From: Fimenecus sp900545625
Lineage (GTDB): Bacteria > Bacillota > Clostridia > Oscillospirales > Acutalibacteraceae
Reading direction: 5' to 3'
NCBI GenBank assembly: GCA_963931525.1
Contig: OZ007023.1
Span: 1,674,001 to 1,738,000, forward strand
DNA: 64,000 nt
Below, one piece after another: positions 8,506 to 16,360 of the stretch (position 1 is the first letter of the stretch; each line of letters begins with the position of its first letter). The notes under the pieces are model-generated. The model ran no database searches, had not been told where the DNA came from, and worked only from the letters and a program-made list of their open reading frames with translations. The translations under genes and the position numbers were made by a program.

Positions 8506-8547
8506 AAAATCCGTACCGTGTAAAGGAGAAACGCTGTACGGATTTTT
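8506..8547. terminator. Bidirectional intrinsic terminator
   Basis: An 11-bp inverted repeat (AAAATCCGTAC / GTACGGATTTT) with T-runs on both sides. It serves the rluA-type gene on the plus strand and the TraX gene on the minus strand. Confidence 0.85.
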
Positions 8548-8574
8548 GTGTAAAGTTTTTTACTTGCTGGTCTG

Positions 8575-9327
8575 TCAAGCCCGGTTCAGCCAGATACGGA
8601 GCAGTCCGATCAGGGTCAGGTGCAGCGGATAATAGATATAGAAAAACCATTTCATCCATCGTGCCTTGCCGCGCTTACCGTTATACATAGCCAAAAACGG
8701 AATGGACAGCAACACGCATAACTGCAAAAGCCCGTATACAACATCTAAAAAAATACAGTAAACCACCGCATAGCAGGCAACACACAGCACCATGGTCACC
8801 ATTTGTTTGGCAAAATTGCCTCGATAAGATGCAATACAGCAGATTGCAAGAACGGCTATGCAGCTCCAATCCGCCGGAAAAGCCAGCACACATATGCCAA
8901 TAAACAAGAGATATTTCAGCGGGTTGGAGAGCTTTTCCTGCGGCACGTCAAACAGCATCAATGCCAAAAGCCCCAAAAACAGCGCCCACATAACGCTGGT
9001 TTGGTTAAAGATCTCGCCCGTTGAAAACGGGATCAGCGGAATTCCCGCATTAAAATTGTATGCAAAATGCGAAACAAACGCAAAACCGAGCAGGCGAAGG
9101 GCATATTTTTTGCGGTCACGCGTATAATGGTACCCTTCAGCGATCATATACCACATAATGGGTGCGGTGATCCTGCCGACAGCGTGCAGGCAAAGCACCC
9201 ACCAGCGCGTATCGTATCCGGGCCACAGCGCCCATGTCAGGTGGTCTATGGTCATGGTAAGGATCGCTATAGTTTTGAGTGAATTTCCAGACAAGCTGAA
9301 AGAGTTCGCTTGTATTGTCTTTTCCAT
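8575..9327 (-). CDS. TraX-family integral membrane protein
   Basis: 250 residues with about seven or eight hydrophobic segments. It has the TraX family pattern: LKTIAILTMTIDHLTW near the N-terminus, VGRITAPIMWYMIAEGYHYTRDRKKYALRLLGFAFVSH, and YIYYPLHLTLIGLLR at the C-terminus. TraX of the F plasmid acetylates pilin; chromosomal Firmicute relatives are presumed membrane acyltransferases of unknown substrate. The start codon abuts the stop codon of the merR gene upstream, so the two are almost certainly cotranscribed. No conjugation genes are nearby. Confidence 0.85.
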   Translation of the reverse strand: MEKTIQANSFSLSGNSLKTIAILTMTIDHLTWALWPGYDTRWWVLCLHAVGRITAPIMWYMIAEGYHYTRDRKKYALRLLGFAFVSHFAYNFNAGIPLIPFSTGEIFNQTSVMWALFLGLLALMLFDVPQEKLSNPLKYLLFIGICVLAFPADWSCIAVLAICCIASYRGNFAKQMVTMVLCVACYAVVYCIFLDVVYGLLQLCVLLSIPFLAMYNGKRGKARWMKWFFYIYYPLHLTLIGLLRIWLNRA

Positions 9328-9798
9328 TTATTGGTTTACGGCATGGGCGGCTTCTCCGCCTTCTAAGCATTCCCGTGCAAAACGGAGATCCTGCGGTATG
9401 TCCTCCTTTGTCAGCGTCGCATGCACGGCACAGGTACCGGCTGATTTAGCGGTTTCATAATACCAGTGCTTATAGTCAAGGATCTGCAAATTCTCTTTTA
9501 ATTGTTCGATCTGCCCAAGGACCCGCTCGCGCTGGCGGTCGATCATCTCCAGCCGCTCTGAAATGCTCTCGTCCCCTAAAGAACACAAGTCCATAAAGCG
9601 TTTGATGTCTTTTAGCGGCATTCCGGTTTTTTTCAGGCACTCGATTAGGCGCAAGCCTTCAAAATCACTCTGCTTGAACATCCGTATCCCACCGTCTGTG
9701 CGCTCCACGAACGGCAAAAGCCCCTCTTTATCATAATAGCGCAATGTAGAAGGTGCAACACCCAGCCGTTTTGCCGCCTCGCCTACCGTGTAAAACAT
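9328..9798 (-). CDS. MerR-family transcriptional regulator
   Basis: 156 residues. An N-terminal winged helix-turn-helix (about 1-70: YTVGEAAKRLGVAPSTLRYYDKEGLLP, then IRMFKQSDFEGLRLIECLKKTGMPLKDIKRFMDL) is followed by a dimerisation coiled coil (about 78-112) and a short effector-binding tail. The tail has one cysteine (SAGTCAVHATLT) rather than a metal-binding cluster, so the inducer may be a small organic or redox signal. It is divergent from the ECF-S gene at 9928. The intervening promoter has the stretched 19-bp spacer and dyad typical of MerR control, so this protein very probably activates that promoter. Confidence 0.92.
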   Translation of the reverse strand: MFYTVGEAAKRLGVAPSTLRYYDKEGLLPFVERTDGGIRMFKQSDFEGLRLIECLKKTGMPLKDIKRFMDLCSLGDESISERLEMIDRQRERVLGQIEQLKENLQILDYKHWYYETAKSAGTCAVHATLTKEDIPQDLRFARECLEGGEAAHAVNQ

Positions 9799-9832
9799 AA
9801 TGATCCTCTTTTCAAAAATTTCAAAAACCCTA

Positions 9833-9863
9833 TTGACTTAAAGTTAACTTTAAGTTGTAGAAT
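9833..9863 (+). promoter_or_regulatory. MerR-type promoter with perfect 20-bp palindromic operator
   Basis: TTGACT (9833-9838) and TAGAAT (9858-9863) are separated by 19 bp rather than 17. A perfect 20-bp palindrome (half site ACTTAAAGTT) at 9836-9855 fills the spacer. This is the classic architecture in which a MerR dimer untwists DNA to activate transcription, here toward the ECF-S/DUF1893/AKR genes and possibly repressing merR itself. Confidence 0.9.
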
Positions 9864-9927
9864 TTAAATGAACTTCAGATGCAGTATAGCATGCAGCTGA
9901 AAATCTGTCAAGAAAGAGGCTTTGAGA

Positions 9928-10491
9928 ATGTCTACACTTGTTCGAACCAAACCCAAAGTATCCGTAAAAGTACAAACGCTCGCTACGGTTGGGGCGCTTG
10001 CCGCCGCCGTTGCACTCCCGCAGGTCTTTCATGCCGTCGGCGCCGTTTCGGGGCTCGGCACGGCACTTGGCGAAACCTTTTTGCCCATGCACCTGCCGAT
10101 CTTATTGGTTGGTCTGACTGCCGGCCCTGCTGCAGGTGCGATTTCCGGTGTTTTAGCCCCGCTTGTCAGCTTTGCTCTTTCGGGAATGCCTACGGCCGCT
10201 ATGCTGCCCTTCATGATGATCGAGCTGCTGTGCTATGGTTTATTTGCAGGACTTCTGCGTACAGCACGTATTCCTTCGCTCGGCAAAGTTGTCCTTGCGC
10301 AGCTCGGCGGTAGAGCAGTCCGCGCCGCAGCGATCCTGATCGCCTTCTATGGGCTTGACAGCACAGCGATTCCCGTAGCAACCATTTGGCGCAGCATTAC
10401 AACTGGACTTCCCGGGCTTTTGCTGCAATGGGCGCTGCTGCCTCTGCTTCTGTATTGGATCGAAAACCGTTCGCGCAAGGCCGATGCATAA
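9928..10491 (+). CDS. ECF transporter substrate-binding (S) component-like membrane protein
   Basis: 187 residues from the ATG at 9928 (GAGG ribosome site 8 bp upstream; a TTG at 9922 is less likely). It has five or six hydrophobic segments. The core MHLPILLVGLTAGPAAGAISGVLAPLVSFALSGMP resembles S components of energy-coupling-factor vitamin transporters, which bind substrate and borrow a shared EcfT/EcfA module encoded elsewhere. The substrate cannot be predicted. It is the first gene of the MerR-controlled set, and its last codons overlap the next gene by 8 bp. Confidence 0.75.
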   Translation: MSTLVRTKPKVSVKVQTLATVGALAAAVALPQVFHAVGAVSGLGTALGETFLPMHLPILLVGLTAGPAAGAISGVLAPLVSFALSGMPTAAMLPFMMIELLCYGLFAGLLRTARIPSLGKVVLAQLGGRAVRAAAILIAFYGLDSTAIPVATIWRSITTGLPGLLLQWALLPLLLYWIENRSRKADA

Positions 10492-10921
10492 AGATACTGC
10501 CGCAGCGAAACGGCTGCTGGAAAGCGGACATTATACCTGTGTTTTCTGTAAAGCGGAAACCGTTTATACCGATACGGCGCGCGGTGTAAAACCGTTGTTG
10601 TCTCGTTTGGACAGCCGCGTATCTTTGCAGGGCTTTTGTGCGGCGGATAAAGTCGTCGGCAAAGGGGCGGCATTCCTGTACGTCCTGTTGGGGGTTCGCG
10701 AGCTGTACGCAATGACCGTCAGCGAAAAAGCGGCTTCCGTGCTGCAAAAGCACAACATCTCCTTATACTATAATACTATGGTATCCGGCATCCGGAATCG
10801 AACGAACACAGGCCCCTGCCCCATGGAAGATGCCGTTCGCGATATTGAAGATCCGAAAGACGCGCCCGCCGCCATCCGGCAGCGACTCGCAGAATTGCTG
10901 AAAGAGAAACCGTCCGCTTGA
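10484..10921 (+). CDS. DUF1893-domain protein
   Basis: 145 residues matching the DUF1893 family by eye: VYTDTARGVKPLLSRLDS, SLQGFCAADKVVGKGAAFLYVLLGVRELYAMTVSEKA and GPCPMEDAVRDIEDPKDA. The family is thought to have a cytidine-deaminase-like fold, and conserved cysteines and a histidine-poor core make the chemistry uncertain. No signal peptide. The 8-bp overlap with the ECF-S gene implies translational coupling and a shared role, perhaps in processing the imported compound (inference). Confidence 0.85.
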   Translation: MHKDTAAAKRLLESGHYTCVFCKAETVYTDTARGVKPLLSRLDSRVSLQGFCAADKVVGKGAAFLYVLLGVRELYAMTVSEKAASVLQKHNISLYYNTMVSGIRNRTNTGPCPMEDAVRDIEDPKDAPAAIRQRLAELLKEKPSA

Positions 10922-10955
10922 TGATCTGTATATAAAGGAAATAAGAGGGATTCGC

Positions 10956-12086
10956 ATGATTTATAAGGATTTCCAAGATTTGAAGCTCTCGGCGCTCGGG
11001 CTCGGCTCGATGCGCCTGCCGACCATTGACGGCAATGATGCAAACATTGACAAGGCAGCGACCGCCGAAATGGTGGAATACGCCATACAGCATGGTGTCA
11101 ACTACTACGACACGGCCTGGGGTTATCACAACGGCAATTCAGAGCTTGTCATGGGCGAGCTTTTAGAAAAATACCCGCGTGACAGCTTTTACCTTGCAAC
11201 CAAATTCCCCGGGTACGACCTTTCCAACATGGATAAGGTAGAGACCATATTTGAAAAACAATTGGAAAAGTGCCGTGTTGAATACTTCGATTTTTATTTG
11301 TTCCACAATGTCTGTGAGATGAATATCGAGCAATACCTGGATCCGAAATACGGTATTTTGGAGTATTTGCTCAAGCAAAAGGAAAACGGCAGGATCCGCC
11401 ATCTCGGGTTCTCTGTACATGGCAGTTACGACGTTGCAAAACGCTTCCTGGAAGCCTACGGCAAACATATGGAATTTTGCCAGATCCAGCTCAATTACAT
11501 GGATTATGATTTCCAAAACGCGAAGGGTAAGCTGGAACTTCTGAAAACCTACAATATTCCCGTTTGGGTCATGGAGCCGCTGCGCGGCGGCAAGCTGGCT
11601 TCGCTTGCAGAAAATTTTGAAGCACGGCTGCATGCGCTGCGCCCAGAGGAAAGTATTCCCGGCTGGGCATTCCGCTTTTTACAGAGTCTCCCACAGGTGA
11701 CCGTAACGCTTTCGGGTATGTCAAATCTTGCGCAGCTTAAGCAGAATATTGAGATCTTCTCTGAAGATAAGCCGCTGAATGAGCATGAGCAAAAGGAACT
11801 GTTCGACATTGCAGCACATATGGTCAACAAGTCGGCGCTCCCCTGCACCGCTTGCCGGTATTGCACGTCTCACTGCCCGCAGGGTCTCAACATCCCTTAT
11901 CTTTTAGAGCTTTACAACGAGCATGTCGTTACGGGCGGCGGTTTCTTAGCGCCTATGGCGCTTTCCTCGCTGCCGGCTGACAAACAGCCAAGCTCCTGCA
12001 TCGGCTGCCGCAGCTGTGAAGCAGTCTGCCCGCAGCAAATCAAGATTTCGGAAGCATTGGCAGACTTTGTACAGAAATTACAATAA
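10956..12086 (+). CDS. Aldo/keto reductase with C-terminal two-[4Fe-4S] ferredoxin domain
   Basis: 376 residues. The TIM-barrel aldo/keto reductase core (about 1-280) has the catalytic tetrad context: YYDTAWGYHNG (Asp and Tyr), YLATKFP (Lys) and FYLFHNV (His). The C-terminal part has two cysteine clusters, CTACRYCTSHCPQG from residue 297 and CIGCRSCEAVCPQQ from residue 348, each able to bind a [4Fe-4S] cluster. Such fused enzymes occur widely in anaerobes; the electron donor may be ferredoxin rather than NADPH, and the substrate is unknown. It has an AGAGGG ribosome site and lies 34 bp after DUF1893, probably on the same transcript. Confidence 0.93.
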   Translation: MIYKDFQDLKLSALGLGSMRLPTIDGNDANIDKAATAEMVEYAIQHGVNYYDTAWGYHNGNSELVMGELLEKYPRDSFYLATKFPGYDLSNMDKVETIFEKQLEKCRVEYFDFYLFHNVCEMNIEQYLDPKYGILEYLLKQKENGRIRHLGFSVHGSYDVAKRFLEAYGKHMEFCQIQLNYMDYDFQNAKGKLELLKTYNIPVWVMEPLRGGKLASLAENFEARLHALRPEESIPGWAFRFLQSLPQVTVTLSGMSNLAQLKQNIEIFSEDKPLNEHEQKELFDIAAHMVNKSALPCTACRYCTSHCPQGLNIPYLLELYNEHVVTGGGFLAPMALSSLPADKQPSSCIGCRSCEAVCPQQIKISEALADFVQKLQ

Positions 12087-12100
12087 AAGGACTTCTTATT

Positions 12101-12502
12101 ATGTCTGAAAAAAATCTTTCTGTCTTTCCGATCGGCGAAAAAAACAATGCGTTTGCACAATATTTTATTGGGCAAAGCTATTTAAACATGCTCACCACAA
12201 GCGGCGTCGGCATCGGCAATGTAACATTCGAACCCGGATGCCGCAACAACTGGCACATTCATCACAAGGGCGGGCAGATCCTGCTTTGCACCGCCGGGCG
12301 CGGATACTATCAAGAATGGGGCAAACCCGCGCAGGAGCTGCATCCCGGCGATGTGGTCAACATCCCGCCGGAAGTCAAGCATTGGCACGGCGCGGCGCCG
12401 GACAGCTGGTTCCAGCATCTTGCCGTAGAAGTCCCCGCCGAGGGTGCATCCAATGAATGGCTTGAACCCGTAACGGATGAAGAATATGCAAAATTAAAGT
12501 AA
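12101..12502 (+). CDS. Small cupin-fold protein
   Basis: 133 residues, one cupin domain. The metal-binding first motif reads FEPGCRNNWHIHHKGGQILLCTAGRGYYQEWG and the second reads LHPGDVVNIPPEVKHWHGAAPDSWFQHLAVEV. The three histidines and glutamine/glutamate positions fit a bound Mn, Fe or Zn ion. Homologues are often found near aldo/keto reductases or carboxymuconolactone-decarboxylase-like proteins; the reaction is unknown. It starts 14 bp after the reductase gene with an AAGGA site and is followed by a strong terminator, closing the MerR-controlled transcript. Confidence 0.88.
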   Translation: MSEKNLSVFPIGEKNNAFAQYFIGQSYLNMLTTSGVGIGNVTFEPGCRNNWHIHHKGGQILLCTAGRGYYQEWGKPAQELHPGDVVNIPPEVKHWHGAAPDSWFQHLAVEVPAEGASNEWLEPVTDEEYAKLK

Positions 12503-12510
12503 GCAACATA

Positions 12511-12550
12511 AAACACCCCGCTGTTCCTCCTACGGAACGGCGGGGTGTTT
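12511..12550 (+). terminator. Terminator of the ECF-S to cupin transcript
   Basis: A GC-rich hairpin (ACACCCCGC / GCGGGGTGT plus inner TTCC/GGAA) followed by TTTTCTTT on the plus strand. Confidence 0.88.
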
Positions 12551-12566
12551 TCTTTAGATAAAAAAG

Positions 12567-12593
12567 CGGCAGCAGACAAAGCGACTGCTGCCG
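12567..12593 (-). terminator. Terminator of rplM-rpsI
   Basis: A 9-bp stem CGGCAGCAG / CTGCTGCCG. On the minus strand it is followed by a T-rich tail (GCTTTTTTATC), 20 bp after the rpsI stop. Confidence 0.88.
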
Positions 12594-12612
12594 AAAGAAA
12601 CAGATAAAGCTG

Positions 12613-13011
12613 TTATCTCTTGGAGAACTGCGGTGCACGGCGAGCGCCTTTGAGACCGTATTTCTTTCTCTCTTTCATTCTCGGGTCGCGCGTCAGGAAG
12701 CCTGCCTTTTTCAGCACAGGGCGCAAGCTTTCATCATATTGCAGAAGCGCGCGGGAAAGGCCGTGACGGATCGCGCCCGCCTGCCCCGTTACGCCGCCGC
12801 CCGCAACCTTGCAGACGATGTCGAACTTCTCTGTGGTGTTGGTAAGCGTGAGAGGCTGACGAACGATCAACTTGAGGGTCTCAAGCCCGAAATAATCATC
12901 CAGCTCTCTGTCATTTACGGTGATTTTTCCCGTACCTGCATACACGCGGACACGTGCAACGGATTTCTTTCTTCTGCCGGTTCCGTAAAAATAAGGATTG
13001 GTATCGTACAT
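12613..13011 (-). CDS. rpsI: 30S ribosomal protein S9 (uS9)
   Basis: 132 residues with the S9 pattern: YGTGRRKKSVARVRVYAGTGKITVN, VAGGGVTGQAGAIRHGLSRALL and the basic C-terminal KKYGLKGARRAPQFSKR, whose tail reaches the P-site tRNA. It lies 19 bp after rplM with a GGGAGG ribosome site, the universal bacterial order. Confidence 0.99.
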   Translation of the reverse strand: MYDTNPYFYGTGRRKKSVARVRVYAGTGKITVNDRELDDYFGLETLKLIVRQPLTLTNTTEKFDIVCKVAGGGVTGQAGAIRHGLSRALLQYDESLRPVLKKAGFLTRDPRMKERKKYGLKGARRAPQFSKR

Positions 13012-13030
13012 TTCGTGTTGCCTCCCTTTC

Positions 13031-13459
13031 TCAGAATTCTCTTGTCAGCGGCTTCTGCGCCTGATGCGGATGCTCAGCGCCGCGGTAAATATGAAGTCTT
13101 GTAAGCGATTTTCTGCCGACGGTATTGTCGGGAAGCATCCCCTTGACCGCCTTCTTCATGGCAAATTCGGGCTTTTCAGCCATAAGGGTCTTATATTGGA
13201 CCTTCTTCATGTTGCCGATGTAGCCGGTGTGATGATAATACATTTTTTGCTCCAGCTTGTTGCCGGTGAGCACGACCTTTTCGACGTTGATAACGATGAC
13301 GTTATCTCCGCAGTCCGCATGCGGTGCAAAGGTCGGCTTATGTTTGCCGCGCAGAAGCGTTGCCGCCTCAGCAGCGACTTCGCCGAGCGTTCTGCCGTCT
13401 GCATCAAGCACATACCATTCGCGGCTGATGTCGCCGGCTTTGGGCATATAAGTGGACAT
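13031..13459 (-). CDS. rplM: 50S ribosomal protein L13 (uL13)
   Basis: 142 residues with standard L13 features: ISREWYVLDADGRTLGEVAAEAATLLRGKHKPTFAPHADCGDNVIVIN and KAVKGMLPDNTVGRKSLTRLHIYRGAEHPHQAQKP. A GGAGGT ribosome site precedes the ATG. The leader from the predicted start is only about 40 nt, so there is no room for a large ribosomal-protein leader structure. Confidence 0.99.
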   Translation of the reverse strand: MSTYMPKAGDISREWYVLDADGRTLGEVAAEAATLLRGKHKPTFAPHADCGDNVIVINVEKVVLTGNKLEQKMYYHHTGYIGNMKKVQYKTLMAEKPEFAMKKAVKGMLPDNTVGRKSLTRLHIYRGAEHPHQAQKPLTREF

Positions 13460-13505
13460 AGACGTAACCTCCGTATTTTTGGATTCTTTTTCTCAAAGCC
13501 TAAAC

Positions 13506-13534
13506 ATAATACCACGCAAAAACCGATTCGTCAA
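13506..13534 (-). promoter_or_regulatory. Promoter of rplM-rpsI
   Basis: Minus strand: TTGACG (13529-13534), 17-bp spacer, TATTAT (13506-13511), about 45 bp before the rplM start. Confidence 0.85.
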
Positions 13535-13631
13535 CAAAAATTTTGTATTTTTTAAGGCTTCAGATTCTTTTCTCTTGTTTTCTTTAATTTTCTTTTGTTT
13601 TTAGCGATTTTTCTCAAAAATGATTTTTCAC

Positions 13632-13667
13632 AAAACAGTTTACTTATCTACTGTTTTACGATAAAAT
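13632..13667 (+). promoter_or_regulatory. Promoter of the TtcA-like gene with a possible operator
   Basis: TTTACT (13639-13644), 17-bp spacer, TAAAAT (13662-13667). An 8-bp perfect inverted repeat, AAAACAGT (13632-13639) and ACTGTTTT (13650-13657), overlaps the -35 and spacer and could bind a repressor. The operator role is inference. Confidence 0.6.
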
Positions 13668-13697
13668 GGCTGCGAAATAATGAAAAGGATGATCCTT

Positions 13698-14408
13698 TTG
13701 AAACAACTGCTTTCTTTATGCCGCGCGGCGGTAGAAAAATACCATATGATTGAAGAGGGCGACAAGATCGCCGTAGGCGTTTCCGGCGGGAAAGATTCCC
13801 TGGCGCTGCTGTATACGCTTGCACGGCTGAAAAACTTTTATCCGAAACACTTTGATATTTTAGCCGTGACCTTAGACTATCGCTTTAACGATAAAGACGG
13901 GAATTTTTCCGAGATCGCCGCGCTGTGCAAACAGCTGGATGTGAACTATGTGGTGCGCTGCACAGATCTTTGGAAGGTCATCTTTGAAATACGGCAGGAA
14001 AAGAACCCTTGCGGGCTTTGTGCAAAAATGCGCCGCGGGATCCTGCACGACACGGCAAAAGCATACGGCTGTAATAAGATCGCACTGGGACACCACGCAG
14101 ACGATGCTGTAGAAACTTTTGCCATGAATCTGTTTGGGAATGGCACAATTGGGTGCTTTTCCCCCGTCTCCTATCTCTCGCGCAAAGATCTTACCCTGAT
14201 CCGACCGCTTATCTTCGCCACAGAAAAACAGGTTGCAGCCGCTGCCCGGCGTGCAGCGCTTCCGGTGCTGCCTTCCGCCTGTCCGGCGGACAAAACCACC
14301 GATCGCCAAAAAGCGAAAGAAGTTTTAGCGTCTCTTGAAGCGGACTACCCGGCACTGCGAAAAAAACTTCTCGGTGCGCTGGAACGCGGACATGTGGACG
14401 GATGGTAA
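13698..14408 (+). CDS. TtcA-like PP-loop tRNA-modification ATPase
   Basis: 236 residues if the TTG at 13698 is used. That start has an AAGGA site 8 bp upstream, whereas the in-frame ATG at 13680 would lie only a few bases after the predicted transcription start and has no ribosome site. PP-loop motif SGGKDS follows DKIAVGV; CGLCAKMRRG and GHHADDAVETFAMNLF are typical of the TtcA/CTU1 group, which adenylates a tRNA base and inserts sulfur. CGLC probably supplies Fe-S ligands. E. coli TtcA thiolates C32; the target here is inferred. Monocistronic. Confidence 0.85.
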   Translation: MKQLLSLCRAAVEKYHMIEEGDKIAVGVSGGKDSLALLYTLARLKNFYPKHFDILAVTLDYRFNDKDGNFSEIAALCKQLDVNYVVRCTDLWKVIFEIRQEKNPCGLCAKMRRGILHDTAKAYGCNKIALGHHADDAVETFAMNLFGNGTIGCFSPVSYLSRKDLTLIRPLIFATEKQVAAAARRAALPVLPSACPADKTTDRQKAKEVLASLEADYPALRKKLLGALERGHVDGW

Positions 14409-14700
14409 GCGTCGAAAAGAATCATCTTTGCAGGATTTCGGGCGAAAAAATGCAGATTTTTTCTGTTTTTTTGCGCATATGCAGTCTAAGGCAGCCCTTT
14501 ATACATAGCTTGTTTTCAACGTTAAAAATGTTCAAAACTCTGTTCATAATGTTAAAAACTTTGATTTTTCGGGATTTCGGGTGTAAAAAGCACGTAAAGA
14601 GATTCGCTTTACAAGGCCCGAAATTTTTGACAAGGCCGTCACTTGACACTGTATATTTTTTGCAATCTCCCCTGCAAACGCAGACAGTTTTTGAGTAAAA
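14409..14700. other. Intergenic region, no gene seen
   Basis: About 290 bp of T-rich plus-strand sequence after the TtcA-like gene, with a repeated GTTAAAAA. No ORF with a ribosome site, no tRNA and no clear terminator for the upstream gene. It ends at the terminator of the fucosidase gene. Confidence 0.5.
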
Positions 14701-14737
14701 GCCGCCGCCCTTTCCGAAGTTTGGAAAGGGCGGCGGC
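14701..14737 (-). terminator. Terminator of the GH29 gene
   Basis: A perfect 15-bp stem (GCCGCCGCCCTTTCC with its complement) and 7-nt loop, followed on the minus strand by TTTTACTC. Confidence 0.9.
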
Positions 14738-14748
14738 TTGTCGTTAGC

Positions 14749-16182
14749 TTATTCAGCAAATTCCTCGCGTTTATATGCGAAAACGCGCAGCATAGTTGCT
14801 TTTCCTCTGTGTTGTTTGATCACGATTCGGATCTTCTTGGCATGATAGGCCTTGCGGAACCGGCAAATTTTTTTATAACCGATCACGGTATATTTTCCGA
14901 TTTTTTTCCAGTGATTCTTTCGGTCTATATAAAGGTCAAAGGCTTCAATCTGCTGACCGGTGGCTATGTTTTCCTGCAAAATGAGGCTGTCAAACGCTGT
15001 CTCTGTCCCAAAGTCCAAAACCAGCTCCGGGCGCTCATCGTCCTCTGCCGCGTGCCAAAAGCTGTCATCCGCACGCAGTACGTTTGCTGCGCCATGTTCC
15101 GGATCTGTTTCACTGGTAGAGCACGCATGGGCTCGTTCTAAAAGATCGTATGGAAATTCCCGCTTTAGCATTCTGCCGAATGCGTCCAGTGTCATGGCAT
15201 CATGCATGGCGATCTTTCCTGTTTGATCGGGCGGTACATTTAAAAGCAGCGAAGCATTGCCGCCTACAGAATTCAAATAAATGTTGAACAGCTTTTTAAG
15301 GGATTTGACTTTATCGTCCTCGTTCTTATGATAAAACCAGCCGGGACGAATCGAGACATCCACCTCCGCCGGATACCAGATGAATTCTTTTTCATTGCGG
15401 ATCGTTTTGCGCGAACCGAGATCGAGCGACATATGATTATGTTTTTTGGCAAACTTGCGGTCATCGGTTTTTTGCGAACGCTCGGCAACATATTCATTGA
15501 TGGAAAGCCAGGAAGGCACAACGCTCCACTCCGATTTGCGGCAAACGCCCGCCTCATTACCGATCCAGCGCACGTCAGGTCCGCTGATCGCGATCACGGC
15601 ATTCGGCTGCAATTCACGCATCACGGCGTAATAGCCTTGCCAATCATATTTCTGCACCTTGCCGTTTTTGCCTTCGCCGCACGCGCCATCCAGCCAAATG
15701 GTGAACAGCTCGCCGTAATTCGATAAAAGCTCACGAAGCTGATTTTTGTAATACGTGTTGTATGCCTCGCCCTGTCCGTAGGTCGGTTCATGCCGATCCC
15801 ACGGGGAAAGATAAACGCCGAATTTCAACCCGTTGTTTCGGCAGGCTTCTGAGACCTCGCGCACCACATCGCCGTTGCCGCCGCGAAAAGGACTGTTTTT
15901 GACACTGTACTCCGTATAAGCGCTCGGCCACAGGCAAAAGCCGTCGTGATGCTTGCAGGTCAGGATCAAGCCGCGCATGCCCGCGGATTTGATCGCCTTT
16001 GCCCACTGGTCGGCGTCAAAATCCTTGGGATCAAACAAGGACGGCGGGGTTTGCCCGTTCCCCCATTCTTTATCCGTAAAGGTATTCATCCCAAAGTGAC
16101 AAAAGGCATAAAACTCTAATTTTTGCCATTCCAGCTGCCGCGCGGACGGTACGACCTCGGCGGCAAGTTGATAAAATTCCAC
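14749..16182 (-). CDS. GH29 alpha-L-fucosidase, cytoplasmic
   Basis: 477 residues. The N-terminal catalytic barrel has EFYAFCHFGMNTFTDKEWGNG, LILTCKHHDGFCLWPS, FGVYLSPWDRHEPTYGQGEAYNTYYKNQL and ELFTIWLDGACGEG. Asp165 in that last motif is the likely nucleophile of this retaining family. The region after about residue 330 looks like a beta-sandwich or discoidin-like module (ELVLDFGTETAFDSLILQENIATGQQIEAFDLYI). There is no signal peptide, so it probably acts on imported fucosylated oligosaccharides. It is monocistronic with its own terminator. Confidence 0.93.
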   Translation of the reverse strand: MEFYQLAAEVVPSARQLEWQKLEFYAFCHFGMNTFTDKEWGNGQTPPSLFDPKDFDADQWAKAIKSAGMRGLILTCKHHDGFCLWPSAYTEYSVKNSPFRGGNGDVVREVSEACRNNGLKFGVYLSPWDRHEPTYGQGEAYNTYYKNQLRELLSNYGELFTIWLDGACGEGKNGKVQKYDWQGYYAVMRELQPNAVIAISGPDVRWIGNEAGVCRKSEWSVVPSWLSINEYVAERSQKTDDRKFAKKHNHMSLDLGSRKTIRNEKEFIWYPAEVDVSIRPGWFYHKNEDDKVKSLKKLFNIYLNSVGGNASLLLNVPPDQTGKIAMHDAMTLDAFGRMLKREFPYDLLERAHACSTSETDPEHGAANVLRADDSFWHAAEDDERPELVLDFGTETAFDSLILQENIATGQQIEAFDLYIDRKNHWKKIGKYTVIGYKKICRFRKAYHAKKIRIVIKQHRGKATMLRVFAYKREEFAE

Positions 16183-16269
16183 ACTTTATTCTCCTTTGCC
16201 GTAAATTGCGGATAGTATAACACAGATCATACAAAAATTCAAACTCTACACTTGAAGCCTGTCTGTTGA

Positions 16270-16298
16270 TTGACTTTTCCTGCGATATATAGTAGTAT
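16270..16298 (+). promoter_or_regulatory. Promoter of the lipase-like gene
   Basis: TTGACT (16270-16275), 17-bp spacer, TAGTAT (16293-16298), about 60 bp before the ATG. Confidence 0.6.
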
Positions 16299-16360
16299 TG
16301 AATTGTATTTCCGGCAAATAGAAAAAATTTTTATGTATTTTTACAAGAAGAGGTACGGAA

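Noticed and set aside
13460..13505. Ribosomal protein L13 autoregulatory leader
   Set aside because: The predicted leader is only about 40 nt, too short for the known L13 leader structure.
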